Assembly (NCBI GenBank): GCA_947469885.1
Contig: CANIQT010000001.1
Location: 186,001 to 250,000, forward strand
Reading direction: 5' to 3'
Source of the DNA: Bacteroidota bacterium
GTDB lineage: Bacteria > Bacteroidota > Bacteroidia > 2-12-FULL-35-15
Length of the DNA: 64,000 nucleotides
Each line of letters opens with the position of its first letter. The stretch's first letter is position 1. The notes under the pieces are model-generated. The model saw only the letters and a program-made list of their open reading frames with translations, was not told the origin of the DNA and ran no database searches. Below, piece by piece: positions 8,915-18,377 of this stretch. Both the position numbers and the translations under genes were made by a program.

Positions 8915-9226
8915 TGCAATTTTTTATTCAACTGTATCACCCATTTAGGGTGGAGATGAAAGTATGCGAAATTAAAAAATAATGTCTGGCTATTCCGTTT
9001 CTTCTTCAAAATGTATTTCTGTCCTTTCTCGTCAACAAATTGGTTTTTTCTCCCACTTTAATAAAATGCGTTTTAAAACGCTTCAATTGCTTTGTGGTAG
9101 TGGATTATAAGAACATTAATTAAATTTTATAAATCGGACTTTATATAAAAGTTTTCAACAAAGTGGTAGATTGTGGTAAAAAGTGGGAAAATTCTTTTTA
9201 GTTTTACACCGTCAAAAAAAATTACA
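8915..9226. other. Divergent intergenic region between pabB and mraZ
   Basis: About 310 AT-rich bases holding the starts of pabB (minus) and of the dcw cluster (plus). It contains the three-box MraZ operator at 9161-9190. It also has isolated extra GTGG/CCCAC sites, CCCACTTTA around 9053-9061 and GTGGTAGTGG at 9094-9103, which are not in the same 10-bp phase. I see no gene. Confidence 0.6.
9161..9190 (+). promoter_or_regulatory. Probable MraZ operator (three phased GTGG boxes)
   Basis: GTGG occurs at 9163, 9173 and 9183, exactly 10 bp apart (AAGTGGTAGA, TTGTGGTAAA, AAGTGGGAAA), ending about 37 bases before the mraZ start. MraZ is known in other bacteria to bind direct repeats of a TGGG-type box with 10-bp periodicity upstream of its own gene. 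The match in phase, sequence and place suggests autoregulation of the whole dcw operon; binding itself is inferred. Confidence 0.75.
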
Positions 9227-9691
9227 ATGGATAGTTTATTTGGAGTTTATGAATGCAATGCAGACGCGAAAGGTCGTGTCATGCTTCCCGTTGCGTTCAA
9301 AAACCAACTAACCAAAGAGCTGAAAGATGGGTTTGTGATGAAGCGTAGCATCTTTAGTAAGTCTCTGGAGCTATTCCCAATTGCTACATGGAATGGAATG
9401 GTTAAAGAAGTAAACAAGTTGAACCGGTTTAACAAAAAGAATGTGGAGTTTATCCGGATGTTTAATTACGGTGTAGTGCCTGTTGAACTTGATGCTTCGG
9501 GACGTTTGCTTATTTCAAAAGACATGATGACGTTTTCGAAAATTACCAAAAGTGTAGTAATGGCCGCGGCAGGAGACAGGATTGAAATATGGGATAAAAA
9601 ATCATACGAGAAATTTATTAATAGCGGTACTGCAGACTTTGAAAAATTAGCCGAAGATGTAATGGGAGGAATTACTCCATCTGACAACTAA
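9227..9691 (+). CDS. mraZ: Transcriptional regulator MraZ
   Basis: The start is placed at the ATG giving MDSLFGVYECNADAKGRVMLP, because this aligns with the family N-terminus (F-G-y---lD-KGR--lP). An upstream GTG in the same frame would run through the operator boxes. The protein is 154 residues with two SpoVT/AbrB-type half-repeats; the second includes VELDASGRLLISKDM. It is the first gene of the dcw cluster, whose transcription it regulates in bacteria where it has been studied, and it ends 6 bases before rsmH. Confidence 0.92.
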   Translation: MDSLFGVYECNADAKGRVMLPVAFKNQLTKELKDGFVMKRSIFSKSLELFPIATWNGMVKEVNKLNRFNKKNVEFIRMFNYGVVPVELDASGRLLISKDMMTFSKITKSVVMAAAGDRIEIWDKKSYEKFINSGTADFEKLAEDVMGGITPSDN

Positions 9692-9697
9692 ACTAAG

Positions 9698-10594
9698 ATG
9701 CAGTACCACAGCCCCGTTCTTTTAAAAGAGTGTATTGAAGGTTTGAATATTAATCCGGAAGGGACGTATGTGGATGTCACATTTGGCGGAGGAGGTCATT
9801 CAAGGGAGATTTTAAAGCATTTAACAACCGGCAAGTTGTATGCTTTTGATCAGGATGATGATGCTCTGAAAAACAAAATTGATGATGAAAGGTTTACATT
9901 AATTAAACAAAACTTTAAGTATTTAAAAAACTTTTTGAAAATGTATAATGCTTTACCGATAGATGGATTGCTTGCTGATCTAGGAGTTTCTTCACATCAG
10001 TTTGACGAAGCAGACAGAGGTTTTTCAACAAGGTTTGATTCAAAGTTAGATATGCGGATGGACAGGAATTCAAAACTAACGGCAGCAGATGTTTTAAATA
10101 CATATAGTGAAGAAGACTTAAAACGGATATTCAAATTGTTCGGAGAAGTGGACAATGCAGGAAGATTAGCATACGTTGTTTTTCATTCAAGGAAGGAAAA
10201 GCAAATTGAAACTGTAAATGATTTGAAAGTTGCAATTGAAAAATGTGTGAAGCGAGGAAGAGAAAATCAATATTACGCACAAGTGTTCCAGGCATTAAGA
10301 ATAGAAGTGAATAAAGAACTGGAAGTGTTGCAGGAATTATTGTTACAAAGTTTGGATGTGTTGAAACCTGGGGGGCGATTAGTAGTGATATCCTATCATT
10401 CATTAGAAGATAGATTAGTTAAAAACATTATGAGAAGTGGAAAATTTGAAGGAGAGGTAGAGAAAGATTTTTTTGGTAATCAACTAACACCTTTCAAACA
10501 AATAACAAGAAAGCCAGTAATACCGGGGGATAAAGAAAATGAAGATAACAGCAGGTCACGAAGTGCTAAATTAAGAATAGCAGAAAAGAAATAG
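9698..10594 (+). CDS. rsmH: 16S rRNA (cytosine(1402)-N(4))-methyltransferase RsmH (MraW)
   Basis: A 298-residue SAM-dependent methyltransferase of normal length. It has the start YHSPVLLKECIEGL, SAM-binding VDVTFGGGGHSREIL, the LADLGVSSHQFDEADRGFS signature, and VISYHSLEDRLVK near the C-terminus. It methylates N4 of C1402 in 16S rRNA together with RsmI. Second gene of the dcw cluster, its usual place. Confidence 0.96.
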   Translation: MQYHSPVLLKECIEGLNINPEGTYVDVTFGGGGHSREILKHLTTGKLYAFDQDDDALKNKIDDERFTLIKQNFKYLKNFLKMYNALPIDGLLADLGVSSHQFDEADRGFSTRFDSKLDMRMDRNSKLTAADVLNTYSEEDLKRIFKLFGEVDNAGRLAYVVFHSRKEKQIETVNDLKVAIEKCVKRGRENQYYAQVFQALRIEVNKELEVLQELLLQSLDVLKPGGRLVVISYHSLEDRLVKNIMRSGKFEGEVEKDFFGNQLTPFKQITRKPVIPGDKENEDNSRSRSAKLRIAEKK

Positions 10595-10605
10595 TTACCT
10601 AAAAG

Positions 10606-11022
10606 ATGGGAAATAAATTTAAAGAAGAGCCAATAAAGGAAGAGCCGGTAAAACTGGTAAAGTCAACGAAGGAGAACAAGGTGGTACGTTCTGTTGCAAA
10701 TGTTTTTAGCGGAAACTTTCTTTCAAAAGAAACAACATTAAAGAATTTGCCATTTATATTTTTTTTGTCTTTTCTCTCTATCTGTTATATAGCAAACGGA
10801 TATTATGCAGATGACCAAGTAAGAAGAGTAAATCGCCTGACAAATGAGATAAAGGAATTGAGAACACAATATACTGTAGTAAAAGATTCATTGGTAATTA
10901 AAAGTAAACAAACAGAGGTAGCCAAAGCATTGGTAAAACAACAGACTGGAATAAAGGAGTCGGTGGTGCCTCCTAAAAAAATACTAGTATCAACAGTTAA
11001 CACAGCATCTAAAATAGATTAA
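10606..11022 (+). CDS. ftsL: FtsL-like cell division protein
   Basis: A 138-residue single-pass membrane protein. It has a charged cytoplasmic N-terminus (about 45 residues), one membrane helix (about 50-66, PFIFFLSFLSICYIANGYY) and a predicted coiled coil (about 70-105). Sequence similarity to FtsL is always poor, so the call rests on topology and on position between rsmH and ftsI. In the divisome FtsL pairs with FtsB/DivIC and FtsQ through its coiled coil to activate FtsWI. Confidence 0.8.
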   Translation: MGNKFKEEPIKEEPVKLVKSTKENKVVRSVANVFSGNFLSKETTLKNLPFIFFLSFLSICYIANGYYADDQVRRVNRLTNEIKELRTQYTVVKDSLVIKSKQTEVAKALVKQQTGIKESVVPPKKILVSTVNTASKID

Positions 11023-11026
11023 ATAA

Positions 11027-13144
11027 TTGGAAATTAAAAAAGACATACTCTGGCGCGTATATCTCATATACTTTATAGTATGTCTTTTTGGTGTCGCCAT
11101 CATTTCCAAAATTTGTTTCATTCAATTCTCTGAGGGCGATAAATGGAGAGCGCAAGCGGATAATTTTTCTACAAAATATTTTGATATTGAAGCGGTACGC
11201 GGTAACATTTATGATGCCAATGGAAGTCTGTTAGCAACTTCATTGCCTTATTTTGAAGTTGGGATGGACGTAAATACGGAGGCCATCACAAAAGATATTT
11301 TCTATGATAATGTAGATTCTCTCTCACTTTGCCTTTCTAATTTATTTAAAGACAGATCACAAAAAGAGTATAAACGTTTTTTGGTGAAGGCAAGAAAAGA
11401 TGGTGATAGATGGATAGTTCTTCAAAAAGATGTTTCATACACCGATTTGCAAAAAATTAAAAAGTTTCCAATTCTTCGTAAAGGAAAAAATCGTGGTGGT
11501 TTTGTTTTTTTACAAACTAATAAGAGAGAGCGTCCTTTTCAATTCCTTGCTGCACGTACCATCGGTAAACTCAATGAAAATGGAACAGGAAAACCATACG
11601 GTTTGGAAATGGCATTTGACAGCGTACTGCTTGGAAAAAGTGGACATCGGTTGATGCAAAAAATTGCAGGAAATGTTTGGCGCCCCATAAATGATGACAA
11701 TGAAGTAGATCCTGAGGATGGAAATGATATTGTTTCAACAATAGATATTAATGTGCAGGACGTGGCGGAAAATTCGTTGATGAATGCATTAAAGAAGCAC
11801 AATGCGGATCATGGTTGTTTGGTGTTAATGGAAATAAAAACAGGTGAAGTAAAAGCAATTGCAAATTTAAAAAAGGGAAAAGATTCATCTTATGTAGAGA
11901 ATTTGAATTATGCTGTTGGGGTTGCAACTGTTCCTGGTTCTACCATTAAACTTGCCTCAATGATTGCATTAATGGAGGATTTTAATATGAAATTGGATGA
12001 GATGGTAGATATTGGTGATGGAACGTGTATTTATTATAACAGAAAAGTTAGTGATGCAGAGCGTCCCGAAAAAAGTAATTTGTCGGCATTAGAAGTTTTC
12101 GAACACTCTTCGAATGTTGGAGTAACCAAATTAATTACCCGTCATTATGCAGGTGACCCTCAAAAGTTTATTGATAGGTTGTATAAAATGAATTTGAATT
12201 CTTCTTTGAATATTGATATTCCGGGTGAAGCAGTTCCTTATTTTAAAAATACAGAAGACAAAACATGGTCCCAGATTTCGTTGCAATGGATTAGTCATGG
12301 CTATGAATCTCGCATTACCCCCCTTCAAATTTTGAATTTTTATAGTGCTGTAGTTAACAATGGAAAAATGATGAGACCCATGTTTGTAAAGGAAATACGT
12401 AAGAGAGGTAGTGCTATAAAAATATTCGAACCCGAAGTGATTAACCCGTCAATTTGTAGCCAGGCATCAGTTGATAAAGCAAAAAAAATGATGGAGGCAG
12501 TTGTATTAAATGGAACCGGCAAAGGATTAAAAGGTTCAAGTTATACAATTGCGGGAAAAACTGGAACAGCACAAATGGGTTTAGTGAATGGAAAAATGAC
12601 TTATCAAGCTTCGTTTGTAGGTTATTTTCCTGCCGATAATCCTAAATACACATGTATTGTAGTGGTGAGCGCACCAAGCGGAGATGTTTATTACGGAGGT
12701 TCGGTAGCTGGACCTGTATTTAAAGATGTGGCAGATAAAGTGTATTCTACCAGTTTGGAGATTCATAAAGAAATAAATTCCATTCAACCGAAATATGCCG
12801 TAAAAGCCCCATCAATAAAAAGCGGATATCAACCGGAAATTGAAAATGTTCTTACTTCATTAAAAGTAAAAAATTATTCGAATGATAAAAAAGAAGATTG
12901 GGTTTCAACTTCTGCCATAGATTCTGCTTCCATAAAACTTGCATCAAAAAACATAGACGAAACATTAAGGAGAGGAATTGTTCCAGATTTAATTGGAATG
13001 AGTGCAAAAGATATTTTGTTTTTGTTGGAAAACAATAATTATATGCGAGTGAATCTGATTGGTAGTGGGGCAGTTTCTGCCCAATCATTGGCAGCGGGAA
13101 CAAGTTATGTGAAAGGAACAAAAATAGAATTGACCTTATTATAA
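11027..13144 (+). CDS. ftsI: Penicillin-binding protein FtsI/PBP3-type with C-terminal PASTA domain
   Basis: A 705-residue septal transpeptidase. It has an N-terminal membrane anchor (about 10-30), a dimerisation domain and a transpeptidase domain with the active serine in STIK (Ser305, Lys308), SSN at 361-363 and KTGTAQ at 511-516. A C-terminal PASTA domain runs from about 645 to the end (GIVPDLIGMSAKDILFLLE...). The start is a TTG, 4 bases after ftsL; no ATG gives a complete membrane anchor. It cross-links septal peptidoglycan with FtsW. The stop overlaps the murE start by one base. Confidence 0.94.
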   Translation: MEIKKDILWRVYLIYFIVCLFGVAIISKICFIQFSEGDKWRAQADNFSTKYFDIEAVRGNIYDANGSLLATSLPYFEVGMDVNTEAITKDIFYDNVDSLSLCLSNLFKDRSQKEYKRFLVKARKDGDRWIVLQKDVSYTDLQKIKKFPILRKGKNRGGFVFLQTNKRERPFQFLAARTIGKLNENGTGKPYGLEMAFDSVLLGKSGHRLMQKIAGNVWRPINDDNEVDPEDGNDIVSTIDINVQDVAENSLMNALKKHNADHGCLVLMEIKTGEVKAIANLKKGKDSSYVENLNYAVGVATVPGSTIKLASMIALMEDFNMKLDEMVDIGDGTCIYYNRKVSDAERPEKSNLSALEVFEHSSNVGVTKLITRHYAGDPQKFIDRLYKMNLNSSLNIDIPGEAVPYFKNTEDKTWSQISLQWISHGYESRITPLQILNFYSAVVNNGKMMRPMFVKEIRKRGSAIKIFEPEVINPSICSQASVDKAKKMMEAVVLNGTGKGLKGSSYTIAGKTGTAQMGLVNGKMTYQASFVGYFPADNPKYTCIVVVSAPSGDVYYGGSVAGPVFKDVADKVYSTSLEIHKEINSIQPKYAVKAPSIKSGYQPEIENVLTSLKVKNYSNDKKEDWVSTSAIDSASIKLASKNIDETLRRGIVPDLIGMSAKDILFLLENNNYMRVNLIGSGAVSAQSLAAGTSYVKGTKIELTLL

Positions 13145-14607
13145 TGAAGCTATTAAAAGACATACTATATAAAGTAAGCTTAATTGAAGTGGGAGGTTCT
13201 ACCAACGTAGCAATTACTTCTATCAGTTTCGATTCTAGGAAAATTGAAAAAGACAGTTTGTTTGTTGCTGTGAAAGGGACGAATAGTGATGGACATAAAT
13301 ACATTGCCGACACCATAGTGAGTGGTGCGATTGCAATTTTATGTGAAGAAATACCGAAAGAAATAAATGAAAAAATTACTTATATAAAGGTTAAAGATAC
13401 AACATTAGCACTTGGAATTATTGCGGGTAATTTTTATGATAATCCTTCTGAAAGAATTAAATTAGTTGGTGTTACAGGAACCAATGGAAAAACAACAACG
13501 GTTACTTTATTATTTAATCTATTCAAAAAATTAGGGTATAAAGTTGGTTTGCTTTCGACAGTTAAAAATCAAATCAATAATGATATAATTCCTGCAATTC
13601 ACACCACACCTGATGCAATTCAACTAAATTCTTTGCTACATCAAATGGTGGAGAAAGGTTGCACTCATTGTTTTATGGAAGTTAGTTCTCATGCTGTTGT
13701 TCAAAATAGGATAGCAGGAATTCACTTTGTTGGTGGGGTTTTCACTAACATAACTCTTGACCATTTAGATTATCATAAAACTTTTGATGAATATATAAAA
13801 GCAAAAAAAAGATTCTTCGACAATTTAGGTTCCGATGCTTTCGCAATAACAAATAAGGATGACGCAAACGGACAGGTAATGTTGCAAAACACAAAGGCAA
13901 TTAAAAAAACTTATTCCCTTCTATCAATGGCCGACTTTAAATGCAAAATAGTAGAGAATCAGTTCAGCGGTTTGCTTTTGAATATTGACAACCAAGAAGT
14001 TTGGAGTAGGCTTATTGGAAAATTTAATGCTTATAATTTACTTGCTGTTTATGCTACTGCCATTTTATTGAAAGAAGACAAAATAAATGTACTCACTACC
14101 TTGAGTTCACTCAGTTCTGTAGATGGTAGGTTTCAATACATCCGAACAGACAATGGAATAATTGGAATCGTTGATTATGCTCACACACCCGATGCATTAG
14201 TAAATGTTTTGAAAACAATCATGAATATAAGAACAGGGAATGAAAAAGTTATAACAGTTGTTGGATGTGGCGGAGACAGAGATGTTTCGAAACGACCTTT
14301 GATGGCAAAGATTGCATGTGATCTAAGTAATAAGGTAATTCTAACATCAGATAACCCAAGAAGTGAAGAACCTGAAGCAATAATAAAAGAAATGAACAAA
14401 GGAGTGGATGCAGTAAACAATAAAAAAACAATTTCTATAACTGATAGAAGCGAAGCAATAAAAACTGCTTGTTCTTATGCAAATCAAGGAGACATTATAC
14501 TAATTGCAGGTAAAGGACACGAAAAATATCAAGAGATAAAGGGAATAAAATATCCTTTTGATGATATGAAAGTGTTACAGGAAAATTTAAAATTATTTGA
14601 AAAATAA
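13144..14607 (+). CDS. murE: UDP-MurNAc-tripeptide (meso-DAP-adding) ligase MurE
   Basis: A 487-residue Mur ligase with N-terminal substrate domain ([18 protein letters not shown]), ATP-binding [11 protein letters not shown], and a C-terminal domain with [10 protein letters not shown]. The DNPR motif is the recognised marker for meso-diaminopimelate rather than lysine addition, so the peptidoglycan is predicted to be DAP type. Linked to ftsI and mraY by one-base stop/start overlaps (TAATG). Confidence 0.95.
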   Translation: MKLLKDILYKVSLIEVGGSTNVAITSISFDSRKIEKDSLFVAVKGTNSDGHKYIADTIVSGAIAILCEEIPKEINEKITYIKVKDTTLALGIIAGNFYDNPSERIKLVGVTGTNGKTTTVTLLFNLFKKLGYKVGLLSTVKNQINNDIIPAIHTTPDAIQLNSLLHQMVEKGCTHCFMEVSSHAVVQNRIAGIHFVGGVFTNITLDHLDYHKTFDEYIKAKKRFFDNLGSDAFAITNKDDANGQVMLQNTKAIKKTYSLLSMADFKCKIVENQFSGLLLNIDNQEVWSRLIGKFNAYNLLAVYATAILLKEDKINVLTTLSSLSSVDGRFQYIRTDNGIIGIVDYAHTPDALVNVLKTIMNIRTGNEKVITVVGCGGDRDVSKRPLMAKIACDLSNKVILTSDNPRSEEPEAIIKEMNKGVDAVNNKKTISITDRSEAIKTACSYANQGDIILIAGKGHEKYQEIKGIKYPFDDMKVLQENLKLFEK

Positions 14608-15863
14608 TGTTGTACTATCTATTTGATTTTTTAGACAGAAAGTTTGATTTCCCTGGAGCAGGAGTATTTCACTACATCACCTTTCGCGCTGCAATGGCAT
14701 TAATACTATCGTTATTGATTTCTATGGTGTTTGGAAAACGATTTATTAATTTACTTCAACGGAAACAGGTAGGTGAAACTATTCGCGACCTTGGATTAGC
14801 AGGCGAAAAACAAAAAGCAGGAACTCCTACAATGGGTGGATTAATTATCATTTCAGCAATTCTTATTCCGACACTACTATTCGCAAAACTTGAAAATATC
14901 TATATCATCCTGATGATTGTTTCTACAATATGGCTTGGATTAATTGGGTTTCTTGATGATTATATAAAAGTATTTAAAAAGGATAAAAAAGGACTCGCAG
15001 GAAAATTTAAAGTAATGGGGCAGGTTGGATTGGGCTTATTTATAGGCTTTACCGTTTATTTTCATCAGGATATAAAAACAAAGGTAGAGATACCATTAGA
15101 ACTGGTGCAGAAAGTGGATGCTAACAAGGTAACAAAGATTGTTGAAACAGACGGGCAGACACATTATATGCTTGACCGAAAATTGCCGAATACAACCATT
15201 CCTTTTGTAAAGGATAACGAATTTAATTATTCTTCTATCATGGCGGCTGTATTTGGTGAAAGAATGAGAAAATACACATGGATACTATACATCCTTGTGG
15301 TAATCATAATTATTACTGCAGTTTCTAATGGTGCCAACATAACTGATGGAATAGATGGACTTGCAACTGGCACTTCTGCTATTATAGGAACCACTCTTGG
15401 AGTATTCGCATATATATCTGGCAACATGATTTTCGCAAATTATCTGAACGTCATGTATATCCCCAATTTTGGTGAAATGGTAATTTTTATCGGAGCCTTT
15501 GTGGGAGGATGTGTTGGCTTTTTATGGTACAATGCTTATCCGGCTCAAGTATTTATGGGCGATACAGGAAGCCTAACACTAGGTGGAATAATTGCTGTAT
15601 TTGCCATTGCAGTGAGAAAAGAATTATTAATCCCCATTCTTTGCGGGATTTTTCTGATTGAAAATGTTTCAGTAATGATGCAGGTAGCTTATTTTAAATA
15701 CACAAAAAAAAAATATGGCGAAGGAAGAAGAATTTTTCTGATGTCTCCATTACATCATCATTATCAAAAGAGGGGATTTCATGAGGCAAAAATTGTTTCC
15801 CGTTTCTGGATTATTGGAATTATGCTGGCAGTATTAACCATCGTAACTCTGAAATTAAGGTAG
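14607..15863 (+). CDS. mraY: Phospho-N-acetylmuramoyl-pentapeptide-transferase MraY
   Basis: A 418-residue multi-pass membrane enzyme that forms lipid I from UDP-MurNAc-pentapeptide and undecaprenyl phosphate. Signatures are [40 protein letters not shown], the MGDTGSL loop and [13 protein letters not shown]. It is about 50-60 residues longer than the 360-residue E. coli enzyme because of a hydrophilic insert at about residues 155-215, before the ITDGIDGLA block. I recall similar long forms in other Bacteroidota. Confidence 0.96.
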   Translation: MLYYLFDFLDRKFDFPGAGVFHYITFRAAMALILSLLISMVFGKRFINLLQRKQVGETIRDLGLAGEKQKAGTPTMGGLIIISAILIPTLLFAKLENIYIILMIVSTIWLGLIGFLDDYIKVFKKDKKGLAGKFKVMGQVGLGLFIGFTVYFHQDIKTKVEIPLELVQKVDANKVTKIVETDGQTHYMLDRKLPNTTIPFVKDNEFNYSSIMAAVFGERMRKYTWILYILVVIIIITAVSNGANITDGIDGLATGTSAIIGTTLGVFAYISGNMIFANYLNVMYIPNFGEMVIFIGAFVGGCVGFLWYNAYPAQVFMGDTGSLTLGGIIAVFAIAVRKELLIPILCGIFLIENVSVMMQVAYFKYTKKKYGEGRRIFLMSPLHHHYQKRGFHEAKIVSRFWIIGIMLAVLTIVTLKLR

Positions 15864-15864
15864 C

Positions 15865-17205
15865 ATGAAACGCCTGATAATATTGGGGGGAGGAGAAAGC
15901 GGTGTTGGTGCTGCCGTGTTGGGTAAAAAAAAAGGATTTGAAGTTTTCCTTTCTGATAAGGGAAAAATAAAAGATAAATACAAAGACGTTCTTTCAAAAT
16001 TTGAAATTAAGTGGGAAGAGGAAAGGCATTCGGCAGAGCTTATTTTTAATGCAAATGAAGTGGTAAAAAGCCCTGGTATTCCTGATGCTGCAGACTTAAT
16101 AGTTCGGCTTCGCAAAAAAGGAATTAATGTGATTTCAGAAATTGAATTTGCAGGGAGATATACATCAGCAAAAAAAATATGTATCACAGGAAGTAATGGA
16201 AAAACCACCACTACACTTTTAACATATCACATGTTAAAAAAAGCAGGACTAAAAGTAGGGCTTGCTGGTAATGTAGGACAGAGCTTTGCGATGCAGGTGG
16301 CAGAAAATGATTTTGAATACTATGTTTTGGAGTTGAGCAGTTTTCAATTAGACGGAATGTTTGAATTTAAAGCTGATATAGCCGTTCTGTTAAATATTAC
16401 ACCTGATCATTTAGACAGGTATGATTACAAATTGGAGAACTATGCGGATTCGAAATTCAGAGTAATACAAAACCAAACAGAAGCAGATGCCTTTATTTAT
16501 TGTCTTGACGATGAAGTTACAAGAGAAAGAATTAGACATAAAACGATTAAAGCAAAACAATATCCCTTTTCAATTAAACAAACTGTTGAACAAGGAGCAT
16601 TTATAGATGAAAACAAACAATTAATAATAAACACAAATAAACAAAACCAACCAATTATGACAATACAAGAATTAGCTTTACAAGGGAAACACAACATTTA
16701 CAATTCAATGGCAGCAGGAATTGCTGGAAAATTGGTTGAGATTAGAAAAGAAACCATTCGTGAAAGTCTTTCCGATTTTCATAACATCGATCATCGGTTA
16801 GAATTAGTTGGAAACATTCATGGTGTTGAATTTATAAATGATTCAAAAGCTACAAATGTAAATTCAACTTGGTATGCATTGGAAAGCATGGAAAATCCGG
16901 TAATCCTTATACTCGGTGGAGTTGATAAGGGTAATGATTATTCAATGCTGAATGATTTGGTTCGTGAAAAGGTGAAAGCTATTATTTGCCTTGGTGCAGA
17001 CAATAAAAAAATAATCAAGGCATTTGGCGGAATGGTGGAAACTATTCTAGAAGCAAAGTCTGCCGATGAAGCTGTCGCTCAAGGTTACAAATTGGGTAAG
17101 AAAGGAGACACTGTTCTGCTTTCGCCAGCTTGTGCGAGTTTTGATTTGTTTGAAAACTATGAGGATAGAGGAACACAATTCAAACAAGCTGTTCGAGCCT
17201 TGTAA
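15865..17205 (+). CDS. murD: UDP-N-acetylmuramoylalanine--D-glutamate ligase MurD
   Basis: A 446-residue Mur ligase that adds D-Glu to UDP-MurNAc-Ala. It has the N-terminal Rossmann motif ILGGGESGVGAA, VVKSPGIP, ATP loop GSNGKTTTT, LELSSFQLDG, NDSKATN and a C-terminal SPACASFDLFENYEDRG. One base separates it from mraY, so translation is probably coupled. Length normal. Confidence 0.96.
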   Translation: MKRLIILGGGESGVGAAVLGKKKGFEVFLSDKGKIKDKYKDVLSKFEIKWEEERHSAELIFNANEVVKSPGIPDAADLIVRLRKKGINVISEIEFAGRYTSAKKICITGSNGKTTTTLLTYHMLKKAGLKVGLAGNVGQSFAMQVAENDFEYYVLELSSFQLDGMFEFKADIAVLLNITPDHLDRYDYKLENYADSKFRVIQNQTEADAFIYCLDDEVTRERIRHKTIKAKQYPFSIKQTVEQGAFIDENKQLIINTNKQNQPIMTIQELALQGKHNIYNSMAAGIAGKLVEIRKETIRESLSDFHNIDHRLELVGNIHGVEFINDSKATNVNSTWYALESMENPVILILGGVDKGNDYSMLNDLVREKVKAIICLGADNKKIIKAFGGMVETILEAKSADEAVAQGYKLGKKGDTVLLSPACASFDLFENYEDRGTQFKQAVRAL

Positions 17206-17222
17206 TTTTTTGAAACAATAAG

Positions 17223-18377
17223 ATGAATTTATTCAAATATACAAAAGGAGATATAGTTATTTGGACAGTGGTTTTGCTACTTTCTCTATTATCTATTTTG
17301 GTAGTATATAGTTCTGTAGTTGCTTTGGCATATCATTATAAAGATGGCGATACAGGCTCGTATTTGAGAAAACACATTTTTATTGTTGGTTCCGGAATTT
17401 TTCTGATGTACTTAATTCATAAAGTAAAATACTCATATTTTTCACGCATATCTCAGATTGCAATATTTTTAGCTGCACCATTATTATTGTATACTTTGCT
17501 AAAAGGAGTAAGTTCAGGAGAAGCAAGTCGTTGGTTGGCAATTCCAGGAACATCATTAACCTTTCAAACATCTGATTTTGCTAAGCTTGCATTGATTACA
17601 TACGTTGCCCGTATGCTAAATTTAAAACAAGATGTGATTAAAGATTTCAAAAAAGCATTTTTACCAATTGTAATTCCAATAATCATTATTTGTGGATTGA
17701 TTTTCCCTGCAAATTTTTCAACTGCCGCTTTGTTATTCCTAACCTGCCTCGTGTTGATGTTTGTAGGTCGAATAAATTTAAAACACCTTTTGATATTAAT
17801 TGGCTCAGGTATTGTTTTTGGAGCGCTATTAATTATTACCATTTTCAATTTTCCAACTTTGATTAAAAGGGGAGAAACATGGAAAGCGCGAATCGAAAAT
17901 TTTAGAAGTGGGGATAGCGAAACCAATTTTCAATCAGAACAAGCTAAAATAGCAATAGCTACTGGACGATATATTGGCAAAGGACCTGGTAACAGTACAC
18001 AACGAAATTTTCTACCTCAAGCTTCGTCCGATTTTATTTTTGCTATTGTAATTGAAGAGTGGGGGCTTGTATCTGCAATTATAATCGTTTTTTTATATGT
18101 AATATTATTATTCAGAGGGGTTCGAATTGCCAACAAGAGCGAAAAAACATTTGGTAGTTTACTAGCCATTGGATTAACATTTAGTTTGGTTTTTCAGGCG
18201 ATGATAAATATGGCTGTGGCTGTTAACTTATTTCCGGTTACCGGACAACCTTTACCATTAGTAAGTATGGGAGGAACCTCAATTTGGTTTACCAGCATTT
18301 CAATCGGAATAATATTAAGTGTAAGTAGGGAAATCGAAAATCCAAAACAAGTAACAGCAACAGTTGAAACAGCTTAA
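17223..18377 (+). CDS. ftsW: Septal peptidoglycan glycosyltransferase FtsW (SEDS family)
   Basis: A 384-residue protein with about ten membrane helices and SEDS signatures: GEASRWLAIPGTSLTFQTSDFAKLALI, GRYIGKGPGNSTQRNFLPQASSDFIFAIVIEE and NLFPVTGQPLPLVSMGGTS. It polymerises glycan strands at the septum with FtsI. Its position between murD and murG identifies it as FtsW rather than RodA. It overlaps murG by 14 bases. Confidence 0.94.
   Translation: MNLFKYTKGDIVIWTVVLLLSLLSILVVYSSVVALAYHYKDGDTGSYLRKHIFIVGSGIFLMYLIHKVKYSYFSRISQIAIFLAAPLLLYTLLKGVSSGEASRWLAIPGTSLTFQTSDFAKLALITYVARMLNLKQDVIKDFKKAFLPIVIPIIIICGLIFPANFSTAALLFLTCLVLMFVGRINLKHLLILIGSGIVFGALLIITIFNFPTLIKRGETWKARIENFRSGDSETNFQSEQAKIAIATGRYIGKGPGNSTQRNFLPQASSDFIFAIVIEEWGLVSAIIIVFLYVILLFRGVRIANKSEKTFGSLLAIGLTFSLVFQAMINMAVAVNLFPVTGQPLPLVSMGGTSIWFTSISIGIILSVSREIENPKQVTATVETA

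Noticed and set aside
9173..9226. Longer mraZ starting at GTG 9173
   Set aside because: It would translate the operator boxes and add 18 residues not found in the family.
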